Shown: positions 1 through 13,253 of the stretch, piece by piece
How the letters are laid out: every line of letters begins with the position of its first letter
How positions within the stretch are numbered: position 1 is the first letter of the stretch
NCBI RefSeq assembly: GCF_022458985.1
Contig: NC_061781.1
Location: 14,597,501-14,661,500 of the forward strand
Reading direction: 5' to 3'
DNA from: Mugil cephalus
Lineage: Eukaryota; Chordata; Actinopteri; Mugiliformes; Mugilidae
DNA length: 64,000 nt
The notes under the pieces: generated by a model
Seen by the model: only the letters and a program-made list of their open reading frames with translations
Database searches by the model: none
Told to the model about the DNA's origin: nothing
Program-made: the position numbers and the translations under genes

Positions 1-1768
1 GACTCATTTAGCACATTTGTTTGTGGACACCGGGCAAAGTTTGAATAGTAAAAATTATATTTATATAAAATACAAATTTATGTCGTCTGCAAAGCTCAGC
101 ACAGCTCATCCCTCTGAGACCCACACTGAGCACATCTGCTCTGTCAGCCTGTAGCTGTAGTTGTATATCTCACGTGTATCTTATATCTCCGCGCCTCGCT
201 GTCCTCCGTCCTTCTCTTTTCTCTTTTCTCTTCTGAACACTCATACAGGTGTGATTCTGTGGATCCATCGCTTCTGATTCTTCTCCTTGGGAGTCAGACA
301 TGCGACCTGTATTGATCAGACTCTGCCTTAGACATTGTAGTCCATAGTCAGCAGGCTGTGATAAGTACCTCAACAAGTCAGTGAATAGAGCTGTTTATTC
401 CTGGATAACAATAGAGCTCATAGACACAGAGCAATAGGCTAAATCTGGCCCTAGATACACAAACTGTGCACCTTAGGATGCCTTTTTTGCTATTTATTTG
501 GCTTTTTATGAGATTAGTTGAACACAAAATATAAAGAATCATTGAAGTTATATTCTTTACAAAGGAATAAAGGGGGCTGGAGATGACAGAGAGACACAAT
601 GAGCGTACGTTATTAAGTGTTAAGAGAAAGACCAACACATTAAAGGTTTTTTTTATGGGATCTGGTGACTATAAAGAAATACAACATGTGAATCATTGCC
701 GAGTCCCACTGTGTATGGTCTTCCAGTTCCACTTCACACAAACTACACTCGTCATGCAGAAAGGCTATTTGAAAATTGCACTGGAACCGAAGTAATACGT
801 TTGTCAGCGATACACGGAGGCAGCGTAGGAACAATATAGAAAAATGGCCTTAATCTTAACCCTTTCTATTCGTCCGCTCCATGCCCGCCGCCACCGACTC
901 TAATCAGAGCTCTTTTCACACAGTGGGAAAGTCAATAACGGCATACAATCAGCAAACAAATTCGGCTATTTTTAAAAGGGCCCCTGCATGGATTTCAGTT
1001 GCTGTAATTTGAATTATTCTAGCGTGTAACACTTTAATTGTCAAAGACAAAGACCATGTCAGACACACAGAAGAACGCGAGGCAGAGAAAGACCTAGAAA
1101 GTGGTTTGAAGGCTCTCTCACTGAGGGACAGGCTGGGAATGATTTGCTGAGATAATTACATCTGTTATTTCACAAAGTAACAGAAGGCAGTGTTTAGAGT
1201 CATAGTAAATAAACAACAATATTAGAAATAATAGATGAGAATAGATAAGAAAAGAAGAAAAAACAGAAGTTACAAATGCAACAAGGGAAAGGCGAAGAAT
1301 ATTCCTAATGTTTATTAATAACTTACTTACCTCTCCTGTGTAAGTGGTGTCACATATATGATAACATGTGGTTCTTCTTCTCAATGGTCTCCTAATGTTT
1401 CCAACCCTCAGAATATGCTACTGTTTGTGTGAAGTCTAAACCTGGCACAGACCCTTTCACTCTCCACTCCTGTGATTTTCATTCTGGGAACCTCCCAGTA
1501 GGAATGTGAGCGTCGGTCTGACTTCATTAATCCTGACTGTTATGTTGATCTTGGCACCGACCACACAAGATGTTCCTGCTAGCTTCAGTAAAAACCATGG
1601 CTCCTGCTTTCAGATGTCTGCTGCTGGAGTCTTAGCAGCACGACCAATTATTGTCCGTTGGTATTGTTGGTAACTGTGGTCCAGAATATCTGATTGTGGA
1701 GTTTTATTTGATATGTCGATGATACAAAAACCAGTGCAGGCTGGAGTCAAGCTCCACCAGTGACTCAC
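1..1768. other. OLA1 intron 4 (partial), no exon seen
   Basis: This is downstream intron of OLA1 running to the window edge. I looked for the continuation of the protein after the fourth exon (the AFEDDDI segment) on the minus strand and did not find it here. Open frames in this stretch are short and without recognisable motifs. Confidence 0.6.
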
Positions 1769-4700
1769 GTGTCATGTGGAAGATGCCATCGCAGGCGTTG
1801 ATGTGGGACAGGAAGGCATTTCCCAGGCCTTGGCCAGAATGAGCGCCTTTCACCAGGCCGGCAATGTCGACGACATTGAGGAAGGCGGGAACTTTGCTGC
1901 GACCCGAGAAGTAAAAGGTAAGAGTCAGGTATTTAAGATAACATGGAGAAGACTTTGGTTTTGCTTGTATTTCAGTCTAGTACAATGCAGAATGAACTCT
2001 AGTGTGAAATGTAAAGAATATATGCCGTACACTGTATTAGGGCTGGGCGGTATACTGGTTCATACCGAATACTGTTATTTTTTTTCTGTTATGATATGGA
2101 TGCATGGTTGCACGGAGCAACTACGTCACTGCAAGGTGTGGTGAACATTGGTCCAAAAAATGAAGCGGCAGAACAAGAAGCCATAAACAAAAAGGTGCCG
2201 TTAGGATGACCTGACCCTCATCTAAAGCTGTCCCCAATTGTAGCTTTTTATGAATGATAAATGCGCACAGACTACAATTATTACGGTAGCACTTTAAATG
2301 CAGTTTAAATGTCCCTGTTTCTTCATTTCATCGTGATGACATTTCATTTTCTGTTTTACTACTAGTGTGGGATTATTCTACAATATTTACTCATCATCAC
2401 AGTAAAATAGTCCATCCTTAGTTGATCTACTGCATTAATTCCTCTCTCAACCAGTAGAAGATGTTGTGAACACATGATTATGCATGAAAAATAAAAAATA
2501 CTGTGATATACATTTTTGGTCATACCGCCCAGCCCTACGCTGTACACTGTTTCCTCACACCAATGATATCCAATATAACATCACCATCACAAAAACCTCA
2601 AAATGTGCCATCAAGTTGAGTCAACACATGAAATTATAAATATAAACCAGTCTCAAAACAAAGTGAAATTTTTAGAAAATAAGGCTGGTGTTCTGTATTT
2701 TTCCAACAAATCCAGGTGTATTGATGAAGGCTACGATCCACTTATTGAAGGTCTGGCTTTTGAATGTTGATGGTCCCGGGACACTTACCTGGACCACCAT
2801 TAATACCACTTGTGTTTTCCCTCCAGCAACAAGACAAACGTGTGCTGTGAAATAGTGTCTGAGTTCAACTGTCTCTAGATGCTTTTATGTGAGAAAAAAA
2901 AAAAAAAAAAGACTTTCCCAGCAGGACATCATACTCTTATTACTCAAATAGGAGTAGACATTAGATATTTATTAGGAACTACTTTCAGTCGTGGACTAAT
3001 ATATATTCTTGGCGCTCTCTAATTTAAGGCAGCAGAATGGCTCACAGATGGGTTTCAATCATTTTTGGAGGTCTCTGGATGGAGAAATGAGACGTATCAG
3101 GCTACACTGACAAATGTTTCAATTCATTTGACAGTTCCCTTGGACTGAGTGGCCTAGACTAAATAATAAATAAAAACGTGTGTTTAATTCAGTCCGGTTT
3201 AGCAGCACCGCAAACTAAACCCTCCAAAATGATCATACAGGTGAATCACCACCTTTCTTATTTGTTGTCTCAACATAAACTGTTGTGAAGGAGGATTTAG
3301 TGGAGGGCTTTTTTTTTTATAATTAAAAAGCATTTGTTTTCACCTGTTTTGTACCTAATCTTTTGGCGAGTGAGCGTATGTGACGAATATAATTCCCAGC
3401 TCTGTCTTGAAAAGGGTCTTGACAGATGGCTATTACCTAGCTGCGGAACTGCACTGCATTTTCATTTGTATGGCTGCTGGTGTCATATTTTATAGGTTGA
3501 ATCTATTTTGCATGTGTTTGACTTATAGTATAGCTCATACACAGCACAAGCACAACAAACCTAAATTCAACCTGCTTTAACAGCCTCTATAAATGTGTAT
3601 GATAACCAGGTGTTGGAGGTTCAGCAGCTTCAGCCTTTTCTTTATAAGAACTAGGGTAGAGTAGCAATCTAACATCATCCGCAACACATCACACAGCCAC
3701 ATGTCAACAACATTGTTATATGCTTTCTCATACCTATAGCGAGAGGACAGTCAGCAACTACAGACCTGAAGTGTGAATAATACGAGGACGATGAGACCCC
3801 ATACCTGGCGGGTTTGTGGAATTGGCAGAGGAAATCATAGCGTTCATCTGGAATGGGCACTCTGCTTTCATTTGGGTCAATGGTGCAGAAGGGGAAATTT
3901 TCAGCTGCAGCCTGACTCTTTGTCAGCACGTTGAAAAAGGTTGACTTCCTGAAAATAAAAACAGCAGCGGGGTCAAGACATCTGAAGGTGCTGGCGTGTA
4001 GAGCCCGACGGTTCACATGCATGATATCGGAACGCTTCAGTAAATTATTTAAGATTGACTTCATTTTATTTTTATCATCTCATCTTGTATTTTAAGACGG
4101 AAAATAACGTTCCTATGGACTGAATATTTGAGCGCCTTAATCAAAAATACTACGGGGTTAGATAATCCCATAATAGATCAATTGTCCATGGGATTGAGGG
4201 GCAATTTACATTACTGATAGATCTCTGCCATTGAACAGGATCAGCAAAAGGCCGCTTCATGTTGTGATCACAGGGAGATTTATTTTCTATGGCACAAGCA
4301 GCTCGAGTGTACTTCAAAATCTACAGACAATGGTAAGTGTCTAAGAGTAATAATGGCATGGCAGTTAACTATAATCCAGGACTTTCCATCTTTATCCCCT
4401 CACTCAGTGCTTCACATTGAAATGATTGTTTTCCAGTATAAAATTGCGGGAGACTGCCAAAGTACATGTATTCGTTTCTTATATAAGGCCGGATTTGTTG
4501 ATTTTCTTTGTTTCCAGATCACCTTGAAATAAGGGAAAGAAATCCACAGTTACACAGCACCACTCTCAGGTGTTTGTTTTTAATTATTAATACAAAGAAA
4601 TAACTATACCAGTAACAAAGAGAGTGATGGGTTTCAGAATTTTGTTGCCAGACCTTTTTTTTTTTTTTACCTCCAAATAGTAGGTTTTGGAAAATGGGAA

Positions 4701-7700
4701 AGACAAATAGCTTTTTAAAAAATGTGTTTGCATGGAAGGAGTGATGCCAAATAGAAACACCTAAAAGCTTGGAAGCATTTCCAATGGAGGAACATGGGGC
4801 CCTAACCCTAACCCTCAGAAAATAATCTAGTAGTCAGTGGCAAGGGACAAATAATGTTTGAATTATGGTGTGAATTGAACATATAATGTGTCAGAAAGTG
4901 TGGGCTGTGTTGGAAAATGGATATAGTTTTGTTTTTCTATCCATCTGGGTCTTAACCTACTCTGGGTATTTCATAATGAAACAATGTTATGATTGAAAAT
5001 TTTTACGGCCTCTAAATTTGTGCATTCATGGTCCTATTTCTCAACAGTTTGTAATAAATTGCGACTTTCTTGACTTGCAACAATAGACAAACATCATGTG
5101 TAATTCATGGCACAATTCAAACAAGATCAAACTATTATGGGGCTCTAGCTTTAGAGGATCATGCATAATTCTTCCTGAAATAAGGTCCCATGGTGGTCCA
5201 GAGGAAACTATGGGACATTTCTACTAGAAATGTCATATAGAAAACTATACATAGTTTATTAAGTTGTAAAGTATATGCTGTATGCCACTGCTGATGAAGA
5301 CTGTGAGAAGCAGGTCAAATCTCCACTGTCCTTAATCAAAACTAACAACAGTATATTTGAAGTGAAAGCTAGTTTTCAACTATAATTTAATATTAACAGA
5401 CTCTGTTCACATCAAAATATGCCTGGATTCATTTTAGCTTCAGTGATACATACGTTAGGCTAAACAGCCAATTAAAGCCAACATCTTCAATGGACTGATT
5501 AGCCCATATTTGCTAATCACAGTGCACAGTGAGCAAAAACTCACTCTTTCTCATCTTTTATATCCGCTTGTCCCCTGGAGTGTTGCCTATCCCAGGTGTC
5601 GCTGGGCGAAAGACAGGGTACACCCTGGACAAGTCGCCTGTCTATCACAGGGCTAACACATAGAGACGGACAACCAGTCCCATCTATGGCCAATTTAGAA
5701 TCACTACCGAACCTAAAATGCATGTCTTTGGACAGTGGGAGGAATCCAAAGAGTCCGGATGGAATAAGGCATCAGTGCTAACCACCACAACACTATGCAA
5801 CGGCAAAAACAAACTATTAAAGATTAATTATTCACATTTGTGATTTTAGTCTTGATGGATTATCGTTAGCAGGCACGTTGCTAGCTAACAACACAGGCAA
5901 CCTGTCAGATAGCAACAGTAATGTCTGTCTTTAAGCCATACGTTACGTTGAAGCGCGTACATTCGCTGTGTTTTAAATGTATGTGTTTCTGTAGTATCTG
6001 TCTCTCTCGACGTTGACGTCTGTGTTAACAACGGTCCATATAAAAAAAAGCTGCGACTCCCGAGCCACTTTACTAGCCTGCATGGGGAAGTGGGCTTCTT
6101 TGTTTTTCTGCTTGAATGCCTTGTTAATCTTAATCATCTTGGTTATCCCCGTGCAAGCTGCCTCATTCAGAGTCGTGATGAGGCGGCTTCCTGAGCACAC
6201 ATCTATCCACTCACTATAAGAACAGATGTTTATGCACGAAAAAATACATTATTGTTCAGAGATTATTATTTAGATGCCAGCTTCTTAATCACAACAGAGC
6301 ACACACATGCCAAAAGGCAGGTATGGCACTAGTTAGACCCGAATGGAGGTGGTTTGATGCAATTAGGCCATATAGCGTGCCTCTGTATGGTTTAAATACA
6401 CGTTTTTCCTCCCTGCGAGCAGCGGAGTGGCAGTAAACTCTCTGAACACGTGCAGGTGTAAGTGTAGAAATAGCTAAAAGGTTGGCTGAATCACACTCTC
6501 AAGTTTCCCGTGTGTGAAGAATAGTCGGTAACGCCCAGCTAACAGCTGGCTGGCATCTGAGCATAGTTCATTCATGAAGAAACCATAGGAGGGTTGACAA
6601 GTTGTTCTTTGACACAAATGTGGCATGGCAGGCCACAACCTCAGTGAGTTCTACTTCTTATAGCAGGAAGAAATTTTGGTTTCACGGCGGTAGGAAAAGA
6701 AAACACTGGACAGAAGAGGGTTTTGCGCAATAAACTTCAAAACAGCTACCAGTACACGCCACATGTGAACCAACGTCTGCTCTATATAAAGAGGAGACAT
6801 AAATTTTTACTCCATTACGCATAATCTAAATATAGGGCATAATGAATGAGTCACACACTCTCCACAGTTTAACTGAAACAGTATTCGTAACTTTAAATTA
6901 TAATGCGGCGACTTCTGATAACGTCTCAGGTGACATCACAGGCCCGTCTGTCCCTTCCGGTCCTGCAGGCCTGAATGAGACGTTCTACGCCGCTCGAAAA
7001 CAACTGCTCAGTTGAAAACGACTTACATAAAGGATCTTCCGTGGAGCTGCAAAGAGGATGCAAACCTGTAACTCGGAGGAGGCTACAGGAAAGGCACGTA
7101 GGGTCTGCCCTGTGATTAAGCTATGACACTGATGTTGCTGGAGGTCTTAGCAGATGCTGACAAAATGGATTCGTCTGACCAGGTCTGACATGCTTGCAGT
7201 ATGTCAGCATCTTAACTCACAAATTGCCCGAGATGTGACAGTGTTAGTGTTTTCTCCCTTGTGATTTACCCACAGAGCAATCCAGGATGCACCCTGACCT
7301 TTGACCAGTGCATACTATGATGAGTAATGAGTCGGCATTCAAAACAAATGCTTTTCATTCATCCAACGTGGTTTCCTGCCACAAGGTAGAGTCTAGAAAG
7401 TGGGTTCATTTTTACTTGCTGGAGATGGATACTACTACTGTAACAACTATATATAGTAACTACTATAATAACTACTTCCTTGATTGATAGACACTGGTGT
7501 AAATATAAAACCCCCCATTCATAAATTTAGGTATTTTAATAATTGTATTAAGGGCTTGGACTTGCATTTGTTACACCTTCTTTCACGCCACTCTAAACCA
7601 CAACACTTATCTGCTTGGTAGTAATGCTTAAAGGGTTTTGTGATGCATGCGAGACACGGTTTGATTTGTTCTCAGGTTACCGGGGGTGTAACAGCCTCAC

Positions 7701-8108
7701 ATGCGGTGTTACAGTTGTTAAAGGACACAGAAACTTTTTCTACAAACATGAGTTTCGTCTTGTGCATTTGGTTTACCAGAGTCCAGAGGCAGACATGCTG
7801 TTAAATGAAGTGAGAAGGTTGTAGTATCTATATAAACTTTACTTACCCAACATTGGGTAGGCCGACAACTCCTATTTTTAATGAGGTGCCAAACCTTCCA
7901 ATCAGTGGTGGTGGCTTTGGCACATCACCTCCCTTACCCTAATAAAGGCAATGTGGAAACGTCTGCAGTCAGAAAGAGCACATGCAGTTACATAATCGAC
8001 AACGCATGCTCGTCTTTTCCTTTCTCTTCTTCTTTTTTTTTTGAAGGGATCTATTCCTTAAAAAAAGACAAAGAAAAAAAAAATAAAACGCACCTTCTTT
8101 GGAGCCAT
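1769..8108 (-). CDS. ola1: Obg-like ATPase 1, 5' part (coding exons 1-4)
   Basis: OLA1 is a cytosolic YchF-type P-loop NTPase that prefers ATP and is linked to ribosomes and stress responses. Coding exons on the minus strand are 8108-8094 (start MAPKK), 7938-7847, 3948-3805 and 1896-1769. Their phases join without a break (AAG|GGT, GG|G, AG|C, C|) and give about 126 residues. Visible motifs are the Walker A GLPNVGKS at residues 31-38, the segment [20 protein letters not shown] (the family's [11 protein letters not shown] signature) and the G3 motif DIAG in the fourth exon. Exon 4 ends at donor C|GTGAGT after ...GIFHMTR. The human protein has about 396 residues, so roughly two thirds, including the TGS domain, lies to the left of the window. 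The first exon carries only five codons; its start was chosen because the ATG lies just ahead of MAPKK and a proper donor. SP9 lies head-to-head, as in mammals. Confidence 0.95.
2038..2537. mobile_element. Non-autonomous hAT-like DNA transposon (MITE)
   Basis: A 500-bp unit is bounded by a perfect 16-bp terminal inverted repeat: TAGGGCTGGGCGGTAT at 2038-2053 and its reverse complement at 2522-2537. The 8-bp flanks CACTGTAT and CGCTGTAC agree at 6 of 8 positions, as expected for a diverged 8-bp hAT target duplication. No transposase is encoded. The element sits in OLA1 intron 4. The superfamily is inferred from the terminus and flank length only. Confidence 0.7.
3160..3380 (+). repeat. Interspersed repeat 'R1', copy 1
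   Basis: About 220 bp in OLA1 intron 3, recognised because a clear second copy lies at about 20531-20800. The shared core runs from 'taattcag' through 'cctccaaaatg' and 'caacataaac' to a T-run, and ends with a 'taatcttttggcgagtgag' type tail. That tail resembles the ends of common fish DNA transposons. I could not assign the family. Confidence 0.6.
5555..5805 (-). repeat. Fish retroposon 3'-tail type repeat, minus orientation
   Basis: Read on the minus strand, this carries a tail widespread in teleost genomes: 'cagtgctaaccacc' end, 'catgcattttagg', 'gtgatagacaggcgac', 'ttgtccagggtgtaccctg', 'cgcccagcgacacctgg'. It is diverged and lies in OLA1 intron 2 (between the exons at 7847-7938 and 3805-3948). 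I recognise the consensus as a LINE/SINE tail but do not assign the clade. The short frames at 5541-5781 belong to this repeat and are not genes. Confidence 0.7.
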
Positions 8109-11100
8109 TTCTCACACTTGTGTGTTTTTACTTATTTCCACAAGAGCTCACCAACTCAGAAAAGCACATTCAGTGACGGAGCTACACAGCTATAAGTCCT
8201 CGAACGCAACCAGTCGACTGCACTTCAACTAGCTGGCTGCCTGCGCTCAAAATAGAGCATGCACAGCCTCTGGAAATGAAAGTTGACACTGTAAGCCAGC
8301 AAGCTGACCTGCACCTCCAAATTTAGCTGTCGATAATATCGATGCTGGTTGATGAGCTCCTATAAGATGGGCCTGACGTGGCGCTGCTGAAAAGTGGGTA
8401 TTAAATGCATTGTTAATCCTTATCAGAGGCTTGGCTGCATTGTCTGCTTTCTGTTAACACTGGAGAGCAGCAGCCCTGACAATCGTCTCACTGAAGACGT
8501 ACAGTGCTGATAGGTCTGAGCAATTTTCACGTGTCCTCTTCTTCCATAGCTTGTCAATTATGGACATTAATGCACATATTTAATCTATATTTAATGTATA
8601 TTCTGTTTTCTTAGTCTGTTCTTTGCCATCCTGCAAGAGAAGAATTAACTGGGAACCTCTGTGGTAGTGATTAGACTCATATACCAGCTGGAATGCAGTA
8701 CATTTAAAATAGGACATAAACATGAAAGAAAATAAGATGTTTTCTAACACAATATTTATATTTTTAAAGTGGATTAAATAATTTTTTACATCCCAGAAAT
8801 ATCTGCAAGAGAGGGAAGACGCACTGAGTGAAAGCATCTTGACAAAAGTGCCCACTTTTTCTGTTTACTGAGCTTTCTCTGACAGAAGTGGAAATAAAAC
8901 AGCACCACAGAAATAATGTACGACATCCTTTCACTCATAGTTTACTCCAACCCCCTTTGAGAGACACAGGTGTAGCCACACGAGCGCACAAAATTACCAC
9001 AATTAGTTAAACATCCTCAAATAAACTTCCCTCTGCAGAAATACAAATTAAAGCACACAGGGGCACAACCAAAAACCATTGCCCGATCCAGCAGCCTGTC
9101 TGGTTTAACATGCAGAAAATGAGGCTCTAATAATCTGGATTTGAGGCAAGTGAGGCCGGCTTTGTAGAAAGAATTTAAATGAATAGGTCTGAATTAATCA
9201 TTTATCTTTTGTTGATGGATGCACCCCCACTTAGACTCATCACAATAGATGCAGAGCGTTTTGTTCGACCAAATAAATCATTCTCATTGTTTAAGGTACA
9301 TTGATCAATCTAATGGCTTGTAATAGGCTCCTAATTGCCACAGAGAAGTGCTCACGAATGGAGTCCAGAATTACAGATTCAGCTCAGAAATTTCACTTGA
9401 ATGACAAGGCAAGATCATGTTCTCCCCTCCTGTCCCTGGATGCACATGCTCTGAACAATCTATTTAATTATTCTACAGAATAATGTAACAAATACATTTC
9501 CATACAAATTAATTCAAATAAAAAGCATTTATCGGTGCGTTAGGATCATGTGATACCCACGCATGTCTTTATTAGGACTCCAATGTGAACGTTCACACTT
9601 CTCGAGATTATTGCAGATATAATACTAAACATGAACATACAGGCGGTAAAATCTCTCTGTTATTAAATCCAAACTAAAATGGTGGAATTATATTTTTTCT
9701 TAAGGAAAGTGACATTTATTGAAGGATGAAGCTATGCTCTGATTTGTAATATAGAAAATGCGTTGAAAAGAAATTACTTAAATCCTGCGTAAAATGCGCA
9801 TTTGATGCCGGAATTAATTTAACTTCTTTAGCAACAATTACATTTAATAATGTTAACAGCACTCTGCCAAATTGTCATGATTGCAAAAAATGATTCCATT
9901 TTCTTGGCAGCGCTCAGTATTTGATGAGACAGATTTTTATTCACCCTTCCAAAAGGTGGGGTTTTAAAGCGGGGGGAAAAAATGGAGTATTTGAACAAAT
10001 TGCGCCTGTGTTTACTGGCTGCATTCACACTCCATAATAGAGCATTATTTGCCCACTTTGAATACTGTAATGCACATCAGCCTTTCTCTGGCAAATTGCT
10101 TTAACTTTTAAAGGGATGATGAATCACACCAGAGCAGGTCAATTTTACATTATGCCATTATCCCTGAGCGCTTTAACAAGTTTATGGAATATGTCGGCTT
10201 ACTGAATTGAGATGTTCAAAGGAAAAATAAGAAGAAGAACCGCGAGTTTAGGACAAATTTCAAACACGGCATCCTCTTCATTGTGCACGATTTAATTAAA
10301 TGTGTGATTACATTTTAATTCTCAGCTACAATACTGGCTTCCAGTTAAATCATCTTAATGGGCTGGCGGCCTTACAGCAGGTATCCCCTGGATGCTGAAA
10401 CTTTTTTTTTCTCCCCCCCCGCTATTAAAACAGGTCTACGACATGCGCTGATAAAGCAAGCTGTCATTTTTAATTAACCCCTCACCTGCACTACCCCACC
10501 GAGGGAGTGAACGCGTGCGCCAAAACGACCACACGCACAGATTTGGCTGGAAGTAAAAAAACAAAACAAACACAAAAAAAATGCTGGTTAGTTGATGAAC
10601 TGTGAGCTCTGGTGTGCTTTTCTTCTCTCGTTTACTGATGCGTCTTTTTAAGTCAGCTCATAAATAATCGAATTTGCGGTTAAAGAAGATCTGGTCTGTG
10701 CAGTCAGGCCTGTTTCTGGACTTCTTCGCTAAACTTAATCCATCTGGTTTTCCTACATGAACACAATGGCTGTAAAATATGGTATAGAGCATAAAACATC
10801 AGATGTTTCCCACCGTGAGTAAACTGTGCCATGCCTAGAACATAGCAGCATGCGCTTTATGCCGGCATGATAAAGTCATCTCCGAGTTGTCTCTAACACC
10901 GATAGCCTGCGCTTAAATCAACATTTTCTCAATGACGTGTTGCGCATGATCTGAATATAGAAAATCAAAAGAGGGAAACCTGGATACACCTAAGATGACT
11001 GTCGCCACAATCCACAAACGCTTTCAAATGAATGAAAATCTTACCTTTAGGAGAACTGACGTGTGAACTCAATTCTGCCATGAAAGGAGACATTGAGCCT

Positions 11101-11465
11101 TCGTGTGAGAATACAAAAAAATAACTGTATGCATTAAAAAAAAAATACCAAATCGTGTCTTGTATGACAGTCTGAGCAGAGGCTGCACAACACATGATTG
11201 ACGGCGGGGTTTTTGGTGTTTCTGTCTGTGGTCGCGCCTCTCATTGGCTGACTTCAAACCCCAGCCACGAATGCGGCAATTAGATTGGCTGCGCGTCCCA
11301 GCCAGCTGTACTTCAAAGAACACGCTCACTACAACTAGGTAGTGTTGGGAGCTGCGAGCCAAGAGAGAACCCGTGTGACCCGAGTCAACACGGTAAATCC
11401 GAACCAAATTGGAGCCATACAGCATTGAAATCGCGAACACTCTCATCACGGCACAGACCCTGGAT
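8109..11465. other. OLA1/SP9 intergenic region, probable regulatory DNA
   Basis: No protein-coding exon is visible between the divergent starts of OLA1 and SP9. The stretch 9140-10480 has no obvious transposon and is dense in homeodomain-type ATTA/TAAT cores. One cluster at 10291-10320 contains TTAATTAA, GATTA and TTTAATT within 30 bp. Such sequence is typical of conserved noncoding enhancers beside developmental transcription factors, but conservation itself cannot be seen from one genome. Confidence 0.5.
11243..11288 (+). promoter_or_regulatory. Tandem CCAAT boxes in the SP9 proximal promoter
   Basis: Two inverted CCAAT boxes (ATTGG at 11243-11247 and 11284-11288) lie 41 bp apart, about 180-220 bp upstream of the SP9 start codon. 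The spacing is close to four helical turns, which suits NF-Y pairs. No TATA box is apparent between them and the ATG at 11466. The transcription start site is not defined. Confidence 0.5.
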
Positions 11466-13253
11466 ATGGCTACGTCTATACTTGGGGTGAGTACGACTGT
11501 GTCTTTACGCACAAAAGTTGTGCGTAAAGTTGCTGCTGCCTACTTTCTTTTGCAAACAAAACGTGTTTGCTGCTTTTGTAAACATACATGTTTAAGGTTA
11601 GTGGCGATTCACTGCGTATGTTTAAATACTTAACTTGTATCTGTTTTTAAAATTGACCTGTAATAACGGACAGAGCGCGTGGGTATGTTTAAACAACAAC
11701 TAGTCAAACTTTGCAAAATATGCTGCAGGTAATATTCGGAGTTACTTGTTACTGCGCTCTGTGCAAAGATACTTGACTCAGTGTTGATTGCGTCCTTTAT
11801 TCTCGTCCCAAAACGCTTAAGCAACAAAATTAAATTGTTGTTTTTGTTAATTTGTCGATGACGCGTTGAGCACACGCTGCCTCCGGTTTAAGCGAGAAAT
11901 CTGGCCCCATTCACTGCCTGTTTTTAAGTCCAACTTTTTTGTCTGTGTTTCCAGGAAGAGCCACGGTTTGGAACTACACCTCTAGCTATGCTGGCTGCAA
12001 CTTGCAACAAAATTGGTAACACCAGTCCCCTCACAACTTTACCCGACTCCAGCGCGTTCTCAAAAGGTGGATTTCATCCGTGGAAAAGATCCTCCTCCAG
12101 CTGCAACTTGGGATCCAGCCTGCCCGGTTTCACAGTAGCAACGAGCCGCGCGTCGACAGGACTAACGCCGACCAGTGGCACGGGCAACAGCGCCTTTTGC
12201 TTAGCCTCCACCTCTCCGACCTCGTCTGCGTTTTCCACAGAGTACAGCGGTCTGTTTTCCAACTCTGCGAGCGTCGCGACGCAGGAGTCTGGACAGTCGG
12301 CTTTTATCTCCAAAGTCCACACATCAGCAGAGACTCTGTACCCGCGGGTGGGGATGGCGCATCCGTACGAGTCCTGGTACAAGTCGGGGTTCCACTCAAC
12401 CATCTCCGGCGACGTTGCAAATGGGGGGTCCTCGTGGTGGGATGTCCACACTAATCCCGGTTCGTGGCTTGATGTCCAGAATCCCGCGGGCACCCTCCAG
12501 ACCTCACTGCACTCCGGGACCCCCCAGGCTATCCACTCCCAGCTGAGCGGCTACAACCCGGACTTCTCCTCGCTGACCCACTCGGCGTTTAGCTCCACTG
12601 GAATCAGCCCCTCCGCGTCTCATCTGCTGTCCACCAGTCAGCACCTGTTAACGCAGGACGGGTTCAAAACTGTCATACCCACTTACACAGACGCTTCTGC
12701 CGCCAACGCCATGATCTCAGGGGGCAGTTCAGGAATAAGTAGCTCCACAAGGTCGTCCAGGCGGTACTCCGGCAGAGCAACGTGTGACTGTCCGAACTGT
12801 CAGGAGGCTGAGCGGCTGGGACCCGCCGGGGCCAGTCTGCGGAGAAAGGGACTCCACAGCTGCCACATTCCCGGCTGCGGTAAAGTGTACGGAAAGACAT
12901 CTCACCTCAAAGCGCATTTGAGATGGCACACCGGCGAGCGGCCTTTTGTCTGCAACTGGCTTTTCTGTGGCAAAAGGTTCACGCGGTCCGACGAGCTCCA
13001 GAGACACCTTCGCACTCACACCGGCGAGAAACGGTTCGCGTGTCCGGTGTGCAACAAGCGCTTTATGCGCAGTGACCATTTGAGCAAGCACATCAAAACG
13101 CACACGGCGGGCGGAGGAGGCAAAAAGGGCAGCGACAGTGACACCGACACCAGTAACCTGGAGACCCCGAGGTCCGAGTCCCCAGAACTTATTTTGGAGG
13201 GGGTAAACCCCAGAATCACTGTTAAGGATCCGTCTCCTCACGACGAGCCTTGA
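11466..13253 (+). CDS. sp9: Transcription factor Sp9
   Basis: Sp9 is a nuclear zinc-finger activator of the Sp/KLF family, known for limb/fin ectodermal ridge outgrowth and striatal neuron development. Coding exons are 11466-11486 (MATSILG) and 11955-13253, joined GGG|GAA between donor GTGAGT and acceptor CCAG, giving 439 residues. The N-terminal SP box lies at about residues 15-28 ([15 protein letters not shown]). The buttonhead-type CDCPNC motif is at about 284. Three C2H2 fingers begin at about C310, C340 and C370, with recognition helices [16 protein letters not shown] and RSDHLSKH. The middle is rich in Ser and Thr. The tail is acidic and Ser-rich ([10 protein letters not shown]). A long antisense frame over exon 2 is a composition artefact. 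The tiny first coding exon and the exact N-terminus separate it from Sp8 and other Sp factors. Confidence 0.97.

Noticed and set aside
4799-4816. Telomere-like CCCTAA repeat
   Set aside because: Only about two and a half units; too short to be an interstitial telomeric tract and likely chance.
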